From an uncultured Lactobacillus sp. (GTDB lineage: Bacteria; Bacillota; Bacilli; Lactobacillales; Lactobacillaceae), in the NCBI RefSeq assembly GCF_947367085.1, contig NZ_CANBCP010000001.1, forward strand, positions 1-64,000: 64,000 nucleotides of DNA. The letters run 5' to 3'. Positions 1 to 8,427 of the stretch are shown one piece after another. The position numbers and the translations under genes were made by a program. The notes under the pieces were generated by a model. It had not been told where the DNA came from, searched no databases, and worked only from the letters and a program-made list of their open reading frames with translations. How positions within the stretch are numbered: position 1 is the first letter of the stretch; every line of letters begins with the position of its first letter.

Positions 1-20
1 CAGATGTGTATAAGAGACAG
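1..20 (+). other. Sequencing-library transposon end (adapter remnant)
   Basis: Bases 2-20 equal the 19-bp Tn5 mosaic end used in Nextera libraries, and the preceding C fits the read-1 adapter. This is untrimmed adapter at a contig end, not genomic sequence. Established knowledge of the adapter sequence; direct match in the window. Confidence 0.96.
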
Positions 21-159
21 CATATTTCTTGCAACCAAGAATATGAGCTTTTTAATTTAGCGATAGGTTTTCTCTTGCTTTTTTAATTTTAAGTAGTATC
101 ATTTTCATTAATATTCCATAATATTAATACATGATTAATAATGTAAAGGAGTGAGCCTA

Positions 160-720
160 TTGGACGAACATGAACATTACAAACAATGGATGAAGAAAAG
201 AAAATTTACCTTTTGGGTTTTATTTTTGCGCTTGCCATTAGGTCTTGCTATCATTCCTTTGTTTCTAACTAGTATTTCAGCCTTTATTTGTTTAATCGCA
301 GTATGTGCAATTGTTTATTTCTGGGTTGATTTGGGCGAAGATCTTAAGGGAGACGATGTCCTCACTAAGTCGATAACAATCGGTTTAATAATTACTGGCA
401 GCTTGTATCTGATGGCAGCATTAATTATGGCCTACAACAGTGTTTTTTACGCCTGCATCTTCATTGCAATTTCAACCGTAGCCTATGTCTTTTTCAAAAT
501 GTATCGGCTATATGCTAATGGGATTAAAAACAAAAAGTTAGTTCCACAGACTGGTATTCTCTTTTTCGCTTCGGGCTTGATTTTGGCTACTACCTTATTT
601 TTCGTTAACCAAATCTTTCTTGGATACTTGGTCGCAGCGGCATTAATCACTTATGGACTAAGTGATACTGTTGTGAAGTTTGTCGTTGAAAAAGACGATA
701 CAAATAGAATACTTAAATAA
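160..720 (+). CDS. Multi-pass membrane protein of unknown function
   Basis: About 186 residues and strongly hydrophobic, with roughly five to six predicted membrane segments separated by short charged loops. The N-terminus is polar and basic. The ORF track starts at GTG 151, but AAGGAG overlaps that codon; TTG 160 lies about 8 bases after it and is the better start. No recognisable catalytic motif. A strong hairpin follows the stop and is shared with the convergent regulator gene. I do not recognise the family. Confidence 0.6.
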   Translation: MDEHEHYKQWMKKRKFTFWVLFLRLPLGLAIIPLFLTSISAFICLIAVCAIVYFWVDLGEDLKGDDVLTKSITIGLIITGSLYLMAALIMAYNSVFYACIFIAISTVAYVFFKMYRLYANGIKNKKLVPQTGILFFASGLILATTLFFVNQIFLGYLVAAALITYGLSDTVVKFVVEKDDTNRILK

Positions 721-727
721 GCACAAT

Positions 728-761
728 AAAGAGGTAATCTGTATCAAGATTGCCTCTTTTA
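728..761. terminator. Bidirectional rho-independent terminator
   Basis: A 12-bp stem (AAAGAGGTAATC pairing with GATTGCCTCTTT, one G-T pair) with A- and T-rich flanks lies between two convergent genes, so it can serve both strands. Confidence 0.8.
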
Positions 762-1625
762 CTTTGTCCTTACTTTATCTAATTCTCGTCTCATCAATTC
801 GCTAAGATTAGTGACACCCCCTAACTCCATACTTTCAATTAGCACCCGACATTTATTCAAATGAACCTTATTTTTGTCTTGGTGATAAGCAATGAGCTGA
901 GCATAAAATTCAATATGCAGCTTATACAATAATCCCGTTGCCGAAGACGGAATCGTTTTTGCAAAGTCGATGAAGCTTGTAGCTTCACTGTATTTTTCCT
1001 CTTTGACTGCCTCACCCAGCAAATTAGAAATAATGGCAAGAAGCACTGTCTGAACCTCTCTACTTTGTGCAAGGTGGAACTGCTTAATAATTTGTCTGAC
1101 TATTTCTTGATTGGCATCAAAATCATAGAAAGACATAAAATTTGTGTACAGAGTTAACTTGTATATGTCAAATTCTGGCATCGAAAAAAGTTTTTCTTTA
1201 ATCTTGAGTCTCACCTCATTATCAAAACTTGCCAGCTCTGTTTTTAATGTTTCTATGAGTCCATCCGCAATTAATATTAATTCTTCCTTCCGGTCATCAT
1301 TCAAATCAGCCTGCTTTACTTGTTTCTTAAAGCTGGTAAGGTTTTTTTCAATATTTTCTGAATAAAAGGCTTCATCCAATTTATCAAACAACTTATTCAT
1401 CGTTTGAATTTGAACTTGATTAGGATCTGTTGCAAGCCTTGCAAAAAAGTCAGAAACGGATATCTTATTGTGAGCTAAGATAGCTAGCAAGTCTTCAGCT
1501 GTAATGCGATGGATATTTTTTTCAACCTTGGAGTAATAAGAAGGGCTGACAATTCCAGCCGCAAAGTCTTTTTGCCTTTTATTTTGCTTAATTCTGTACT
1601 GCTTGAGCAATTCCCCAATCGTCAT
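759..1625 (-). CDS. Rgg/GadR/MutR-type transcriptional regulator
   Basis: A 288-residue protein with an N-terminal XRE-type helix-turn-helix in the first 60 residues (GELLKQYRIKQNKRQKDFA, then SYYSKVEKNIHRI) and a long helical C-terminal region, the layout and length of Rgg-family regulators. Such proteins often bind short peptide pheromones through the C-terminal repeat domain; no pheromone gene is obvious here. It is divergent from an MFS exporter, and a 7-bp inverted repeat lies between them, so it probably controls that transporter and itself. A paralog lies at 6447-7256 with closely similar HTH sequence (YSKVEKNIH in both). Confidence 0.85.
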   Translation of the reverse strand: MTIGELLKQYRIKQNKRQKDFAAGIVSPSYYSKVEKNIHRITAEDLLAILAHNKISVSDFFARLATDPNQVQIQTMNKLFDKLDEAFYSENIEKNLTSFKKQVKQADLNDDRKEELILIADGLIETLKTELASFDNEVRLKIKEKLFSMPEFDIYKLTLYTNFMSFYDFDANQEIVRQIIKQFHLAQSREVQTVLLAIISNLLGEAVKEEKYSEATSFIDFAKTIPSSATGLLYKLHIEFYAQLIAYHQDKNKVHLNKCRVLIESMELGGVTNLSELMRRELDKVRTK

Positions 1626-1680
1626 TTAATCACCTTCAATTTCGAATACGACATTTTTAAAAACAATTTTAATTCCTTGC

Positions 1681-1699
1681 TAAGATTAAATCAATCTTA
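1681..1699. promoter_or_regulatory. Palindrome between rgg-like gene and MFS gene
   Basis: TAAGATT-aaatc-AATCTTA is a perfect 7-bp inverted repeat with a 5-base spacer, sitting 22 bases before the MFS start and about 55 bases before the divergent regulator start. Candidate operator for the Rgg-type regulator (inference). Confidence 0.45.
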
Positions 1700-1720
1700 A
1701 AACAAAAGGAGTTAACCATT

Positions 1721-2998
1721 ATGAACGTATTTCTTAAAAATAGCGGCTACAGACGCTTTTCAATTGCCAGTTTTCTTTCTAGCGCAGGCGACATTCTTTT
1801 TTACTTGGCCTTTATGACCTATGCAAGTAAGTTGCACAACTACTCTTTAGCACTTTCATTAATTGCGATTTCTGAATCCGTGCCAAAGCTATTTGAAATT
1901 TTTGGTGGCTACCTAGCTGATAAAACTAAGAAAAAATTCAGAAATATTTTCTTAATGGCGCTAGCTCGTTTTATCTTATATGCAATCGTAGGAATTTTAT
2001 TTGCTAGCCATATTTCAGATTGGACTTTAGTTATTGCCGTAGTAATTATTAATTTGATTTCCGATACATTTGGCTCTTATTCCGGCGGCTTAGTTGCACC
2101 CTTAATAGTAGACTTAGTGGGCAAAGATGAATTCGGTGAAGCTACTGGATTTACTAGTGGGATTTCTCAAATTATCAACATTACTGCTCAATTCATCGGC
2201 TCGGGTCTTCTTTTATTTATGTCATATTCTAACTTAGCGTTTTTGAACGCTGCTACCTTCTTAGCAGCTGGAGCTCTATACGCTAGTGTCGGTTTAAAGC
2301 AAAATAAAACCCGCGATGCACAAGTTGAAAAAGAAGTCGAAGTTAACGATCAAAAATTCTTTGCGACAATGAAGTCTTCATTTTTACAAGTTAAAAAACA
2401 AGCCGGATTGCTTACTATTGTGTTAGTGGTAGCACTATTAAACGGAGCCTTGAATTCCATGGAATCTTTAATTTCAATCGTGATGGCAGCTAATAAATCT
2501 ACTATGATTATTTCTAGCTACAGCTTCACAATCGCAATTATGGGTGTAGTTGTAGCCGCTGGTGCCGCATTAGGCAGTATGTTTGGTCCGCAGGTATTTA
2601 AAAAGACTTCTGTTTTTTCAATAATTCTTACTGCAATTATCTTCGCACTCGCAACCACGCTTGCAGCACTTTTTGCCAATATCTATGTCATTTTACCTTG
2701 TTACTTCTTACTTGCTATGACTGCCAGCTTAGGCTCGATCAAGTTAACTCAGTGGCTAGTAAACACCGTTGACCAAAAAATCTTAGCTTCTAGCGTTGGA
2801 TTATTGAATACTATCTTAATGGCAACTGCACCGCTATTAACAACTATTTTGACAACGATCTCAGGTACTACAAATGTTCACTACGCCTTATTTGCTTTAT
2901 TAGCTGTCGAAGCGCTGGTCCTAGTCACTACAATTAAAATGAGTATTAAAGTAGTTCGCAACAAGAAGGAAAAAGATCCCCACGTAGCTATTACTTAG
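1721..2998 (+). CDS. MFS transporter, probable drug or metabolite exporter
   Basis: A 425-residue protein with about twelve hydrophobic segments in two halves joined by a charged central loop (around residues 200-225). The cytoplasmic loop with GGYLADKTKKKFR after the second segment matches the major facilitator motif A region. Start ATG has AAAGGAG 7-8 bases upstream. It is divergent from an Rgg-type regulator and closed by a strong terminator, so it is likely a single-gene transcript under that regulator. Substrate cannot be read from sequence. Confidence 0.85.
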   Translation: MNVFLKNSGYRRFSIASFLSSAGDILFYLAFMTYASKLHNYSLALSLIAISESVPKLFEIFGGYLADKTKKKFRNIFLMALARFILYAIVGILFASHISDWTLVIAVVIINLISDTFGSYSGGLVAPLIVDLVGKDEFGEATGFTSGISQIINITAQFIGSGLLLFMSYSNLAFLNAATFLAAGALYASVGLKQNKTRDAQVEKEVEVNDQKFFATMKSSFLQVKKQAGLLTIVLVVALLNGALNSMESLISIVMAANKSTMIISSYSFTIAIMGVVVAAGAALGSMFGPQVFKKTSVFSIILTAIIFALATTLAALFANIYVILPCYFLLAMTASLGSIKLTQWLVNTVDQKILASSVGLLNTILMATAPLLTTILTTISGTTNVHYALFALLAVEALVLVTTIKMSIKVVRNKKEKDPHVAIT

Positions 2999-3005
2999 AA
3001 GAATT

Positions 3006-3042
3006 AAAAGGCATTACCCAAGGTTTAGGTAATGCCTTTTCT
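3006..3042 (+). terminator. Rho-independent terminator
   Basis: A 13-bp perfect stem AAAAGGCATTACC / GGTAATGCCTTTT follows the MFS stop codon by a few bases and ends in a T-rich tail. Confidence 0.88.
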
Positions 3043-3137
3043 TCATAAGCAAAAAAATATCCACTATCCGCAAGAATTTATCTTATAAAGTAAATTTTGA
3101 TACAATATAGATATAATTTTATTTATGAGGTAAAAAC

Positions 3138-4343
3138 ATGAAACCTGAATTAATTGATCGTCCCGACTATTTAAAAAAGTTAACTGATTTTAAAGATACA
3201 GAGTTTATTAAAGTTCTTACAGGTGTTAGAAGATCAGGAAAATCTTATTTGTTACTGCTTTATCGCCAATATCTTTTAGATCAAAATATTGATAAGAAGC
3301 AGATAATTTATTTATCATTTGAAGATTTTGATAATATCGATCTTTATGAACCAAAAAAACTTTATGCCTATCTTAAGCAACGATTTATTCTAAACAAAAA
3401 AATGTATATTTTACTTGATGAAATTCAATATGTAAAAGAATGGCAGAAGATCCTTAATAGCTTACGCTTAAATCAAAATTTAGACTTAACTATAACTGGA
3501 AGTAATTCTGATCTTTTGAGTGGAGAATTAGCCACACTTCTTTCTGGACGCTACATTGAAATTAAGGTCTACCCCTTATCATTTAAAGAAATGCTAGCTT
3601 TCAATAAGAAAGATTCCCCTTCTGAAAAAGAAATTAACAATCTATATCAAGAGTATGTGCAATACGGTGGTTTCCCCGCAGTCGTATTAGCTAAAGAAGA
3701 ATTAAAACAAACTATTTTATCTGGCATTTACAACACTATTCTTGTTAATGATGTTGGTTCAAAGAATGGTTTACGTGAGCCTGAACTAGTAACTTTAGTT
3801 GCAAAATATTTATCTAGTACTGTTGGACAACTGGTAAATCCCAACAAGATCGTTAATACTCTTAAGTCTGCTCATTTCAACATTTCTTATAATGCTGTTC
3901 AACGCTATTTAAAATATTTTGAAGATGCCTATCTTTTTTATAAAGCTGATCGTTATGATATTAGTGGTAGAAAAATACTAGCTTCACAAGGCAAATACTA
4001 CTTAGTTGACACTGGTTTAAGAACTCAAGCTTTAGGCGAGCGAATTAATGACCGAGGAAGTATTTTAGAAAATATAGTCTACATTGAACTGCTTCGCCGT
4101 GGTTATCAAGTTCAAATTGGTAAACTTGCTGATAAAGAAATTGATTTTATTGCTACTAAACCACATGACAAAGAATATATTCAAGTAACTTATACTTTAC
4201 CTGAAAATTCAACTAGAGAAACTGATAATTTACTTCAAATTCCAAATAATTATAAAAAAATTGTCATTACAGGGCGATATGAAGAAAAGGAAATGATTGC
4301 AGGCATCCCTATCATTAATATCAAAGATTGGTTACTCAATTAA
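3138..4343 (+). CDS. AAA_14/DUF4143-family ATPase
   Basis: 401 residues. The N-terminal ATPase domain has Walker A GVRRSGKS near residue 30, Walker B YILLDEIQ near residue 92 and a sensor-like ITGSNSDLLSG followed by GRYIEI. The C-terminal half is the DUF4143 region with EIDFIATK, a nuclease-fold-like acidic motif common in this family. Cellular role is not established; members are often patchily distributed and sometimes sit in defence or toxin-antitoxin-like settings. Start ATG has GAGG upstream. It ends 16 bases before the next gene, so the two may be cotranscribed. Confidence 0.85.
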   Translation: MKPELIDRPDYLKKLTDFKDTEFIKVLTGVRRSGKSYLLLLYRQYLLDQNIDKKQIIYLSFEDFDNIDLYEPKKLYAYLKQRFILNKKMYILLDEIQYVKEWQKILNSLRLNQNLDLTITGSNSDLLSGELATLLSGRYIEIKVYPLSFKEMLAFNKKDSPSEKEINNLYQEYVQYGGFPAVVLAKEELKQTILSGIYNTILVNDVGSKNGLREPELVTLVAKYLSSTVGQLVNPNKIVNTLKSAHFNISYNAVQRYLKYFEDAYLFYKADRYDISGRKILASQGKYYLVDTGLRTQALGERINDRGSILENIVYIELLRRGYQVQIGKLADKEIDFIATKPHDKEYIQVTYTLPENSTRETDNLLQIPNNYKKIVITGRYEEKEMIAGIPIINIKDWLLN

Positions 4344-4359
4344 AGAGGTGAGAAATTTT

Positions 4360-5412
4360 ATGTTTGAAGTATTTTATTGGTGTCTTGGGCTCTTTTTAGC
4401 AAGTCTAGCCATATTTATTTTTGTTTTAACTCATGAACGCCGCTCGATGTGGGCTGGCTTCACCTTAACAACCACCTTGATGTTTCTTGGATTTTTAGCA
4501 ATAGATACTATTATCATTATCGACACTAAATTTCCCAAGCAGCATCAGCTAATCTCACAGATTGTGCTCTTACTAGCTGTTGGAGTGGCCCTACTGATTT
4601 TTGCCTTCGTCATTTTGTTGATTTTGATGTTTCTTTATGATGGCATCAAGATCTTACTTAAAGAAGGCACCAAGTGGACAAACTTCCTCTCGCTAGGGAT
4701 GGCAGCTGCAATCATTCTCTTGATTTTTGCTTATCCCAGACTTGGTCGCCTTACAGTAACTCCTTGGTTTCGCTTCATTTATCTTTTCTTGTCATTAAGT
4801 ATCTTTTACCTAATTTTCATCATGGTGATGTACACGCTGACTTCTTGGCTCAATTTAATCAATATTCGCCAAAAGCCGCTCAATTATGTTGTTGTTCTCG
4901 GAGCTGGCTTAATAGGCAAAAAAGTGACACCGCTACTTGCTAGCCGCATTAATCGCGGAATTGAAATCTACCGGCGCAATCCTGGATCAAAGCTGATCAT
5001 GTCTGGTGGTCAAGGTCCTGATGAAGAAATTCCAGAATCTCATGCTATGGCTGCTTATACCGAAAAACGCGGTGTACCAAAATCTGATATCTTGATTGAA
5101 GACAAATCCAAAACAACAAATGAAAATCTCAAGTTTTCACACCGATTAATGAAGCCTAACACTAGCTTTTGCTTGGTCACTAATTCTTACCACGTCTATC
5201 GCGCCTTAGTATTGGCTAAGCGACAAGGCTTGCAATGCATCGGCTATGGTGCAAAAACCAAGTGGTACTTTACTTTGAATGCATTTATTCGTGAATTTAT
5301 TGCTTATCTAGTAATTACGAAGAAACTGCAAGCCACGATGATTGCTTCAATTGGAGGTATGACATTACTTTTAGCTGGGATGTATTATTTATCTAGTATT
5401 TTGAATTTGTAG
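4360..5412 (+). CDS. YdcF/ElyC-family (DUF218) membrane protein
   Basis: About 350 residues. The ORF track extends upstream, but ATG 4360 follows AAAGAGGTGAG at good spacing. The N-terminal half has about five to six membrane segments. The C-terminal half is the DUF218 domain: YVVVLGAGLIGKKVTPLLASRI, SGGQGPDEEIPES, TNENLKFS and a final TNSYHVYRAL. DUF218 proteins are linked to envelope sugar or lipid-carrier metabolism, but the exact reaction is not settled. A C-terminal hydrophobic segment re-anchors the protein. Confidence 0.82.
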   Translation: MFEVFYWCLGLFLASLAIFIFVLTHERRSMWAGFTLTTTLMFLGFLAIDTIIIIDTKFPKQHQLISQIVLLLAVGVALLIFAFVILLILMFLYDGIKILLKEGTKWTNFLSLGMAAAIILLIFAYPRLGRLTVTPWFRFIYLFLSLSIFYLIFIMVMYTLTSWLNLINIRQKPLNYVVVLGAGLIGKKVTPLLASRINRGIEIYRRNPGSKLIMSGGQGPDEEIPESHAMAAYTEKRGVPKSDILIEDKSKTTNENLKFSHRLMKPNTSFCLVTNSYHVYRALVLAKRQGLQCIGYGAKTKWYFTLNAFIREFIAYLVITKKLQATMIASIGGMTLLLAGMYYLSSILNL

Positions 5413-5471
5413 AAAAATAAAAAAAGCTAACCACAAAGGTTAGCCACTTCCGGTCGTATCGAGTTACGTTT

Positions 5472-5510
5472 GGAGTTAGTGAATTGCAGTCACTAGCTCC
5501 TTTTCTTTTA
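5472..5510 (+). terminator. Rho-independent terminator
   Basis: GGAGTTAGTGA pairs with TCACTAGCTCC (one G-T pair), then TTTTCTTTT. A shorter hairpin (GCTAACC/GGTTAGC) lies just upstream, after the ydcF-like gene. Confidence 0.75.
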
Positions 5511-5626
5511 CAATTATATTATCTTATTTTTGAAAGATCAAGAACCAGCGATGCTCTCTTCATTAATAATTACTATATTAAGCTCTGTAAATTTATAATT
5601 TGACTAATAAATAATTAAAATTACTG

Positions 5627-5655
5627 TTGACTTTTAATTTTTATCACTGTAATAT
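5627..5655 (+). promoter_or_regulatory. Promoter of the T-box leader
   Basis: TTGACT, 17-base spacer, TAATAT, located just upstream of the T-box RNA. Confidence 0.55.
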
Positions 5656-5661
5656 TATGAT

Positions 5662-5950
5662 CAACAAAAAATAATAACGGCTTTGATAAGGAAAGTAAGT
5701 TTTACTGAAGTACTACAGAGAGTTTCTGGTTGGTGCGAAGAAACAACGAAGGTTTAGCTGAAAATCACCTTTGAGCAGAAATTACGAATTGAGTAGTTTC
5801 AGGGAACGCCCTTTACAGCGTCGACGTATCGCTCTTTTTGAGCCGCACGTGCAACGAGGCTGGGTTTATGTCCGGCGAACATAGGTGGTACAGCGCCCAA
5901 AGCGCCCTATTAGATCAAAATAATTGGTCTGGTAGGGCGCTTTTTTCTTT
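5662..5950 (+). ncRNA. T-box riboswitch leader
   Basis: The conserved T-box signature is visible: AGTA early in stem I, AGAGAG and GGTTGGTGCGAAGA of the distal stem I loop, then AGGTGGTACAGCG (the T-box, bulge TGGT, expecting a tRNA with discriminator A). It ends in a strong terminator AGCGCCCTA...TAGGGCGCT plus a T-run, the competing structure. The RNA senses uncharged tRNA and lets transcription continue. I could not assign the specifier codon with confidence (sequence around GAATTGAG). Unusually, the next gene is a small membrane protein rather than a synthetase or amino acid transporter. Confidence 0.9.
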
Positions 5951-5979
5951 AGTAAGGCTGTTTGATAGAGGAAATCATT

Positions 5980-6264
5980 ATGGGTAAATTTAGTAAGTTA
6001 ACAGCATCCCTTAAAAAGTTTTTCAAATGGTTATTTGGATTGTTAATAATTAATCTTGCAGGCTTAATACTAATTACACTTTATTCAGCTTATTACAGTT
6101 TTGGCACTATGATTTTTGGAGTTCATACTGAAGCCGCCATAAAGGATTTTTGGAATACTGAATTTATTACTGCAATTCCTTTTGTTATTGGTGTGAATTT
6201 ACTTGCAATTACCACTGCACTCTTTCGAATGTATAAGAACAAGAAGAAAGAAAAGACTTCTTAG
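5980..6264 (+). CDS. Small two-segment membrane protein downstream of the T-box
   Basis: 94 residues from ATG 5980, which follows AGAGGA at normal spacing; the TTG start in the ORF track has no RBS. Two hydrophobic segments (about residues 18-42 and 68-88), a basic N-terminus and a Lys-rich C-terminus (YKNKKKEKTS). I do not recognise it. It is the first gene after the T-box terminator, so its expression should depend on tRNA charging. Its 3' end recurs as a decayed copy at 7792-7883. Confidence 0.6.
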   Translation: MGKFSKLTASLKKFFKWLFGLLIINLAGLILITLYSAYYSFGTMIFGVHTEAAIKDFWNTEFITAIPFVIGVNLLAITTALFRMYKNKKKEKTS

Positions 6265-6297
6265 TTTGACAACTCATTATAAGCTATATTTCGAAAG
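6206..6297 (+). repeat. Direct repeat, copy 1 (3' end of small membrane gene)
   Basis: The last codons and downstream flank of the 5980-6264 gene match 7792-7883 over 92 bases without gaps, including a long exact stretch (TTTCGAATGTATAAGAACAA and following). Confidence 0.85.
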
Positions 6298-6446
6298 ATA
6301 CAATCACTGAATATAGATATATAGATGATAATAATCTTATGAGAATAAAAGAATTATTATGAAAAAAGATATTGAAAGAACACCTATATTACAGTGAAAA
6401 ATATCGGGATATTCACGATAAGTATCCCAATAAGGAGGGAAGATTG

Positions 6447-7256
6447 ATGACCGTTGGAGATTTACTTAGATATTATCGCGTTAATCAAAATAAAACCTTG
6501 AAAGAATTTGCAGGTAACATAATAGATCGTTCTTATTACAGTAAAGTAGAAAAGAATATCCACCAAATCTCAATCAATAATTTGATCGATTTACTTAATT
6601 ACAACCAAATTAATGCTACAGAATTTATAGGAAAACTAGATCCTAATTATGAAAACTACCAAAGTAAACTTCAGACACAAAGAAAGCTCATGGAAGAAGC
6701 ATACTATCAAGTGGATAAGGATAAGCTACAAGAAATAAAAATGATGGTTTCAGAAAGTGATTTCTCTGAAAAGGATAAAGAAATGCAAGCTTTAATAGCT
6801 TCCGGCTTCATAGAACTTTTAAGTCCTGATAATCCTAATCAAAAACTTAGAGATAAGATTAAAAAGCAAGTTTTTGAAATACCTAATTTCAATAGCACTA
6901 AATTCATGCTTTATTGCAATTCGATGCGATTTTATAGTCTTTCTGATAATAAAACAATAGTTAAAAGGCTTATCGAGCAATACAAAGATAATAAGTCTAA
7001 ATTCATTCAAAAATCGCTTATTTCATCAGTAATAAATATTTTGATTCTTTCCATTGAAGAAAGTAACTTCGACGATATTGATGACTATATTTCCTTTGGA
7101 AACAATATTCCTACTAACCCTGATATTTTCTTCTATAAAAATATAATGAAATTCTTTACATGCTTTATTCAATACAAAAATAAAAACGATGAATCTGCAC
7201 TAAAATATTGCAATCTGATAATTGAAAATATCACCATTGCTGGTATGCCAAAATAG
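6447..7256 (+). CDS. Rgg-type regulator, C-terminus shortened by an amber codon
   Basis: 269 residues starting at ATG 6447, which follows AAGGAGGGA; the upstream extension in the ORF track is unlikely. N-terminal HTH (GDLLRYYRVNQNKTLKEFA, RSYYSKVEKNIHQI) and helical C-terminal region match the Rgg paralog at 759-1625. The paralog continues for about 17 residues where this one stops. Past the TAG the same frame reads AQELSEFKKKYQ then TAA, resembling the paralog's tail (LSELMRRELDKV). So the last 12 codons were probably cut off by a point mutation. Function may be kept, altered or lost. Confidence 0.78.
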   Translation: MTVGDLLRYYRVNQNKTLKEFAGNIIDRSYYSKVEKNIHQISINNLIDLLNYNQINATEFIGKLDPNYENYQSKLQTQRKLMEEAYYQVDKDKLQEIKMMVSESDFSEKDKEMQALIASGFIELLSPDNPNQKLRDKIKKQVFEIPNFNSTKFMLYCNSMRFYSLSDNKTIVKRLIEQYKDNKSKFIQKSLISSVINILILSIEESNFDDIDDYISFGNNIPTNPDIFFYKNIMKFFTCFIQYKNKNDESALKYCNLIIENITIAGMPK

Positions 7257-7345
7257 GCTCAAGAACTTTCAGAATTCAAAAAGAAGTACCAATAATGTAA
7301 TAAAGGGCAAATACGCCCAAATTTATGTATTTCACTCTCTTATAA

Positions 7346-7570
7346 TTTAAACTTAATCTAAATAAAAATTTAACCCAAGCCGTTGCAACTGGAGCTGTTG
7401 GTGGTGTAGGAACACTTATTGCTAGCTATGTCACAGGAGGGGCCGCTACTTTTGCAGTAGGTGCAATTAGCTCATCGGTAGGTGTATTAGTTACAAATGG
7501 CATTAAGGGTGGAGTTTGGGTAGATTATAATTTCTTCACAGGAACTGTAAATGGATTTGGATGGCAATAA
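7346..7570 (+). pseudogene. Remnant of a glycine-rich hydrophobic protein (C-terminal end)
   Basis: An open frame of about 74 codons with no usable start codon encodes TQAVATGAVGGVGTLIAS and later GGVWVDYNFFTGTVNGFGWQ, then a stop. The Gly/Ala-rich pattern suggests a membrane-active or transmembrane C-terminus, for example of a bacteriocin-like or toxin protein, but I cannot name the family. A stop codon lies at 7343 in frame, so the 5' part is missing. A 54-codon ORF begins 4 bases after its stop, as in a coupled two-gene unit. Confidence 0.5.
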
Positions 7571-7574
7571 TCTT

Positions 7575-7739
7575 ATGAAAAGAAAGCAATTAATTTTATA
7601 TTTTATTTGTTTAACATTGGTAATTGAACTTTATAATTTTCTAATTGCCCCATATATTTCAAATTGGTTTTTGAATATTATATTAAGTGCAATATGCGGA
7701 GGACTAACTACTTTAGTAGTTTATAAATTAAGCAAGTAG
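7575..7739 (+). CDS. Small two-segment membrane protein
   Basis: 54 residues from ATG 7575 (MKRKQLILYF). Two hydrophobic segments fill nearly the whole protein. It starts 4 bases after the stop of the glycine-rich remnant, a spacing typical of toxin or bacteriocin genes with their immunity partner; that role is only inferred. The RBS is weak (GGATGG), consistent with past translational coupling. No family recognised. Confidence 0.45.
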   Translation: MKRKQLILYFICLTLVIELYNFLIAPYISNWFLNIILSAICGGLTTLVVYKLSK

Positions 7740-7791
7740 GGTTTAATTTAGTAGTAGAGTTTTTTTACTTATATAAAATTTATTTTGCTTT

Positions 7792-7883
7792 CAATTAACA
7801 CTGCACTATTTCGAATGTATAAGAACAAGAAGAAAGAAAAAATTCTTAGGTTGATAGCTTATTGCAGGCTATGTTTCGGAAGG
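7792..7883 (+). repeat. Direct repeat, copy 2: decayed end of the small membrane gene
   Basis: Matches 6206-6297 over 92 bases without gaps but lacks the upstream coding region, so it is a truncated duplicate of the 5980-6264 gene's 3' end and flank. Confidence 0.85.
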
Positions 7884-7933
7884 ACCCTTTTTATCAAAGC
7901 TGTTGAGTATAGACTAATCGGAGGAAAATTATT

Positions 7934-8176
7934 ATGAAAAAATTAGTGCTAACCTTTGAAGTAGCATTGGCAATCGTTCCTTTTGTACCACTTCTTTCAG
8001 ATGTTATTTTTAAAACCAACCTTCATACTTCAATTATGGATGCGACCATGCAGTGGCCAATGTGGATCAAGATTCCGCTTTTACTCATCTGCATTTTATT
8101 ATATCTGTATTTTTGGTACACCCTTATTAAAGAAAGTAAGAAATTAGCCTATGAAGACTCTAAGACGCCTCACTAA
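7934..8176 (+). CDS. Small two-segment membrane protein
   Basis: 80 residues with hydrophobic segments at about 4-24 and 47-68 and a short charged tail. ATG 7934 follows CGGAGGAAAATT, a good RBS. It overlaps the next gene by 26 bases, so the two are probably translated together. No family recognised. Confidence 0.6.
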   Translation: MKKLVLTFEVALAIVPFVPLLSDVIFKTNLHTSIMDATMQWPMWIKIPLLLICILLYLYFWYTLIKESKKLAYEDSKTPH

Positions 8177-8414
8177 TAATTACGACGTAACAATAACTTT
8201 TACCTTGCTATCTATCCTAAATCTAACGTCATGGTGGGGAAATTTATCTTATCGTGTGGTTATGGTGTTAATGAATCTAGTTATTGGTGCTAGCATGGAA
8301 TATTTAGTTAATAGATATTCTTCGACAGAAAAGAAAAATTTATATAAGGGTCTAACAGCCTTAGGACTGCTATTTACAAATATAGTTTGGATTTTAGTCA
8401 CCCTTCTTAAATAA
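8151..8414 (+). CDS. Small three-segment membrane protein
   Basis: 87 residues with about three hydrophobic segments. The start at ATG 8151 lies inside the upstream gene and has a weak RBS, consistent with coupling. It is followed 13 bases later by another small membrane gene. No family recognised. Confidence 0.55.
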   Translation: MKTLRRLTNNYDVTITFTLLSILNLTSWWGNLSYRVVMVLMNLVIGASMEYLVNRYSSTEKKNLYKGLTALGLLFTNIVWILVTLLK

Positions 8415-8427
8415 AGGCGGTGTTAAT

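Noticed and set aside
6359-6394. 12-codon ORF before the second Rgg gene as a pheromone candidate (MKKDIERTPILQ)
   Set aside because: No RBS, and its sequence does not look like a short hydrophobic pheromone with a basic leader.
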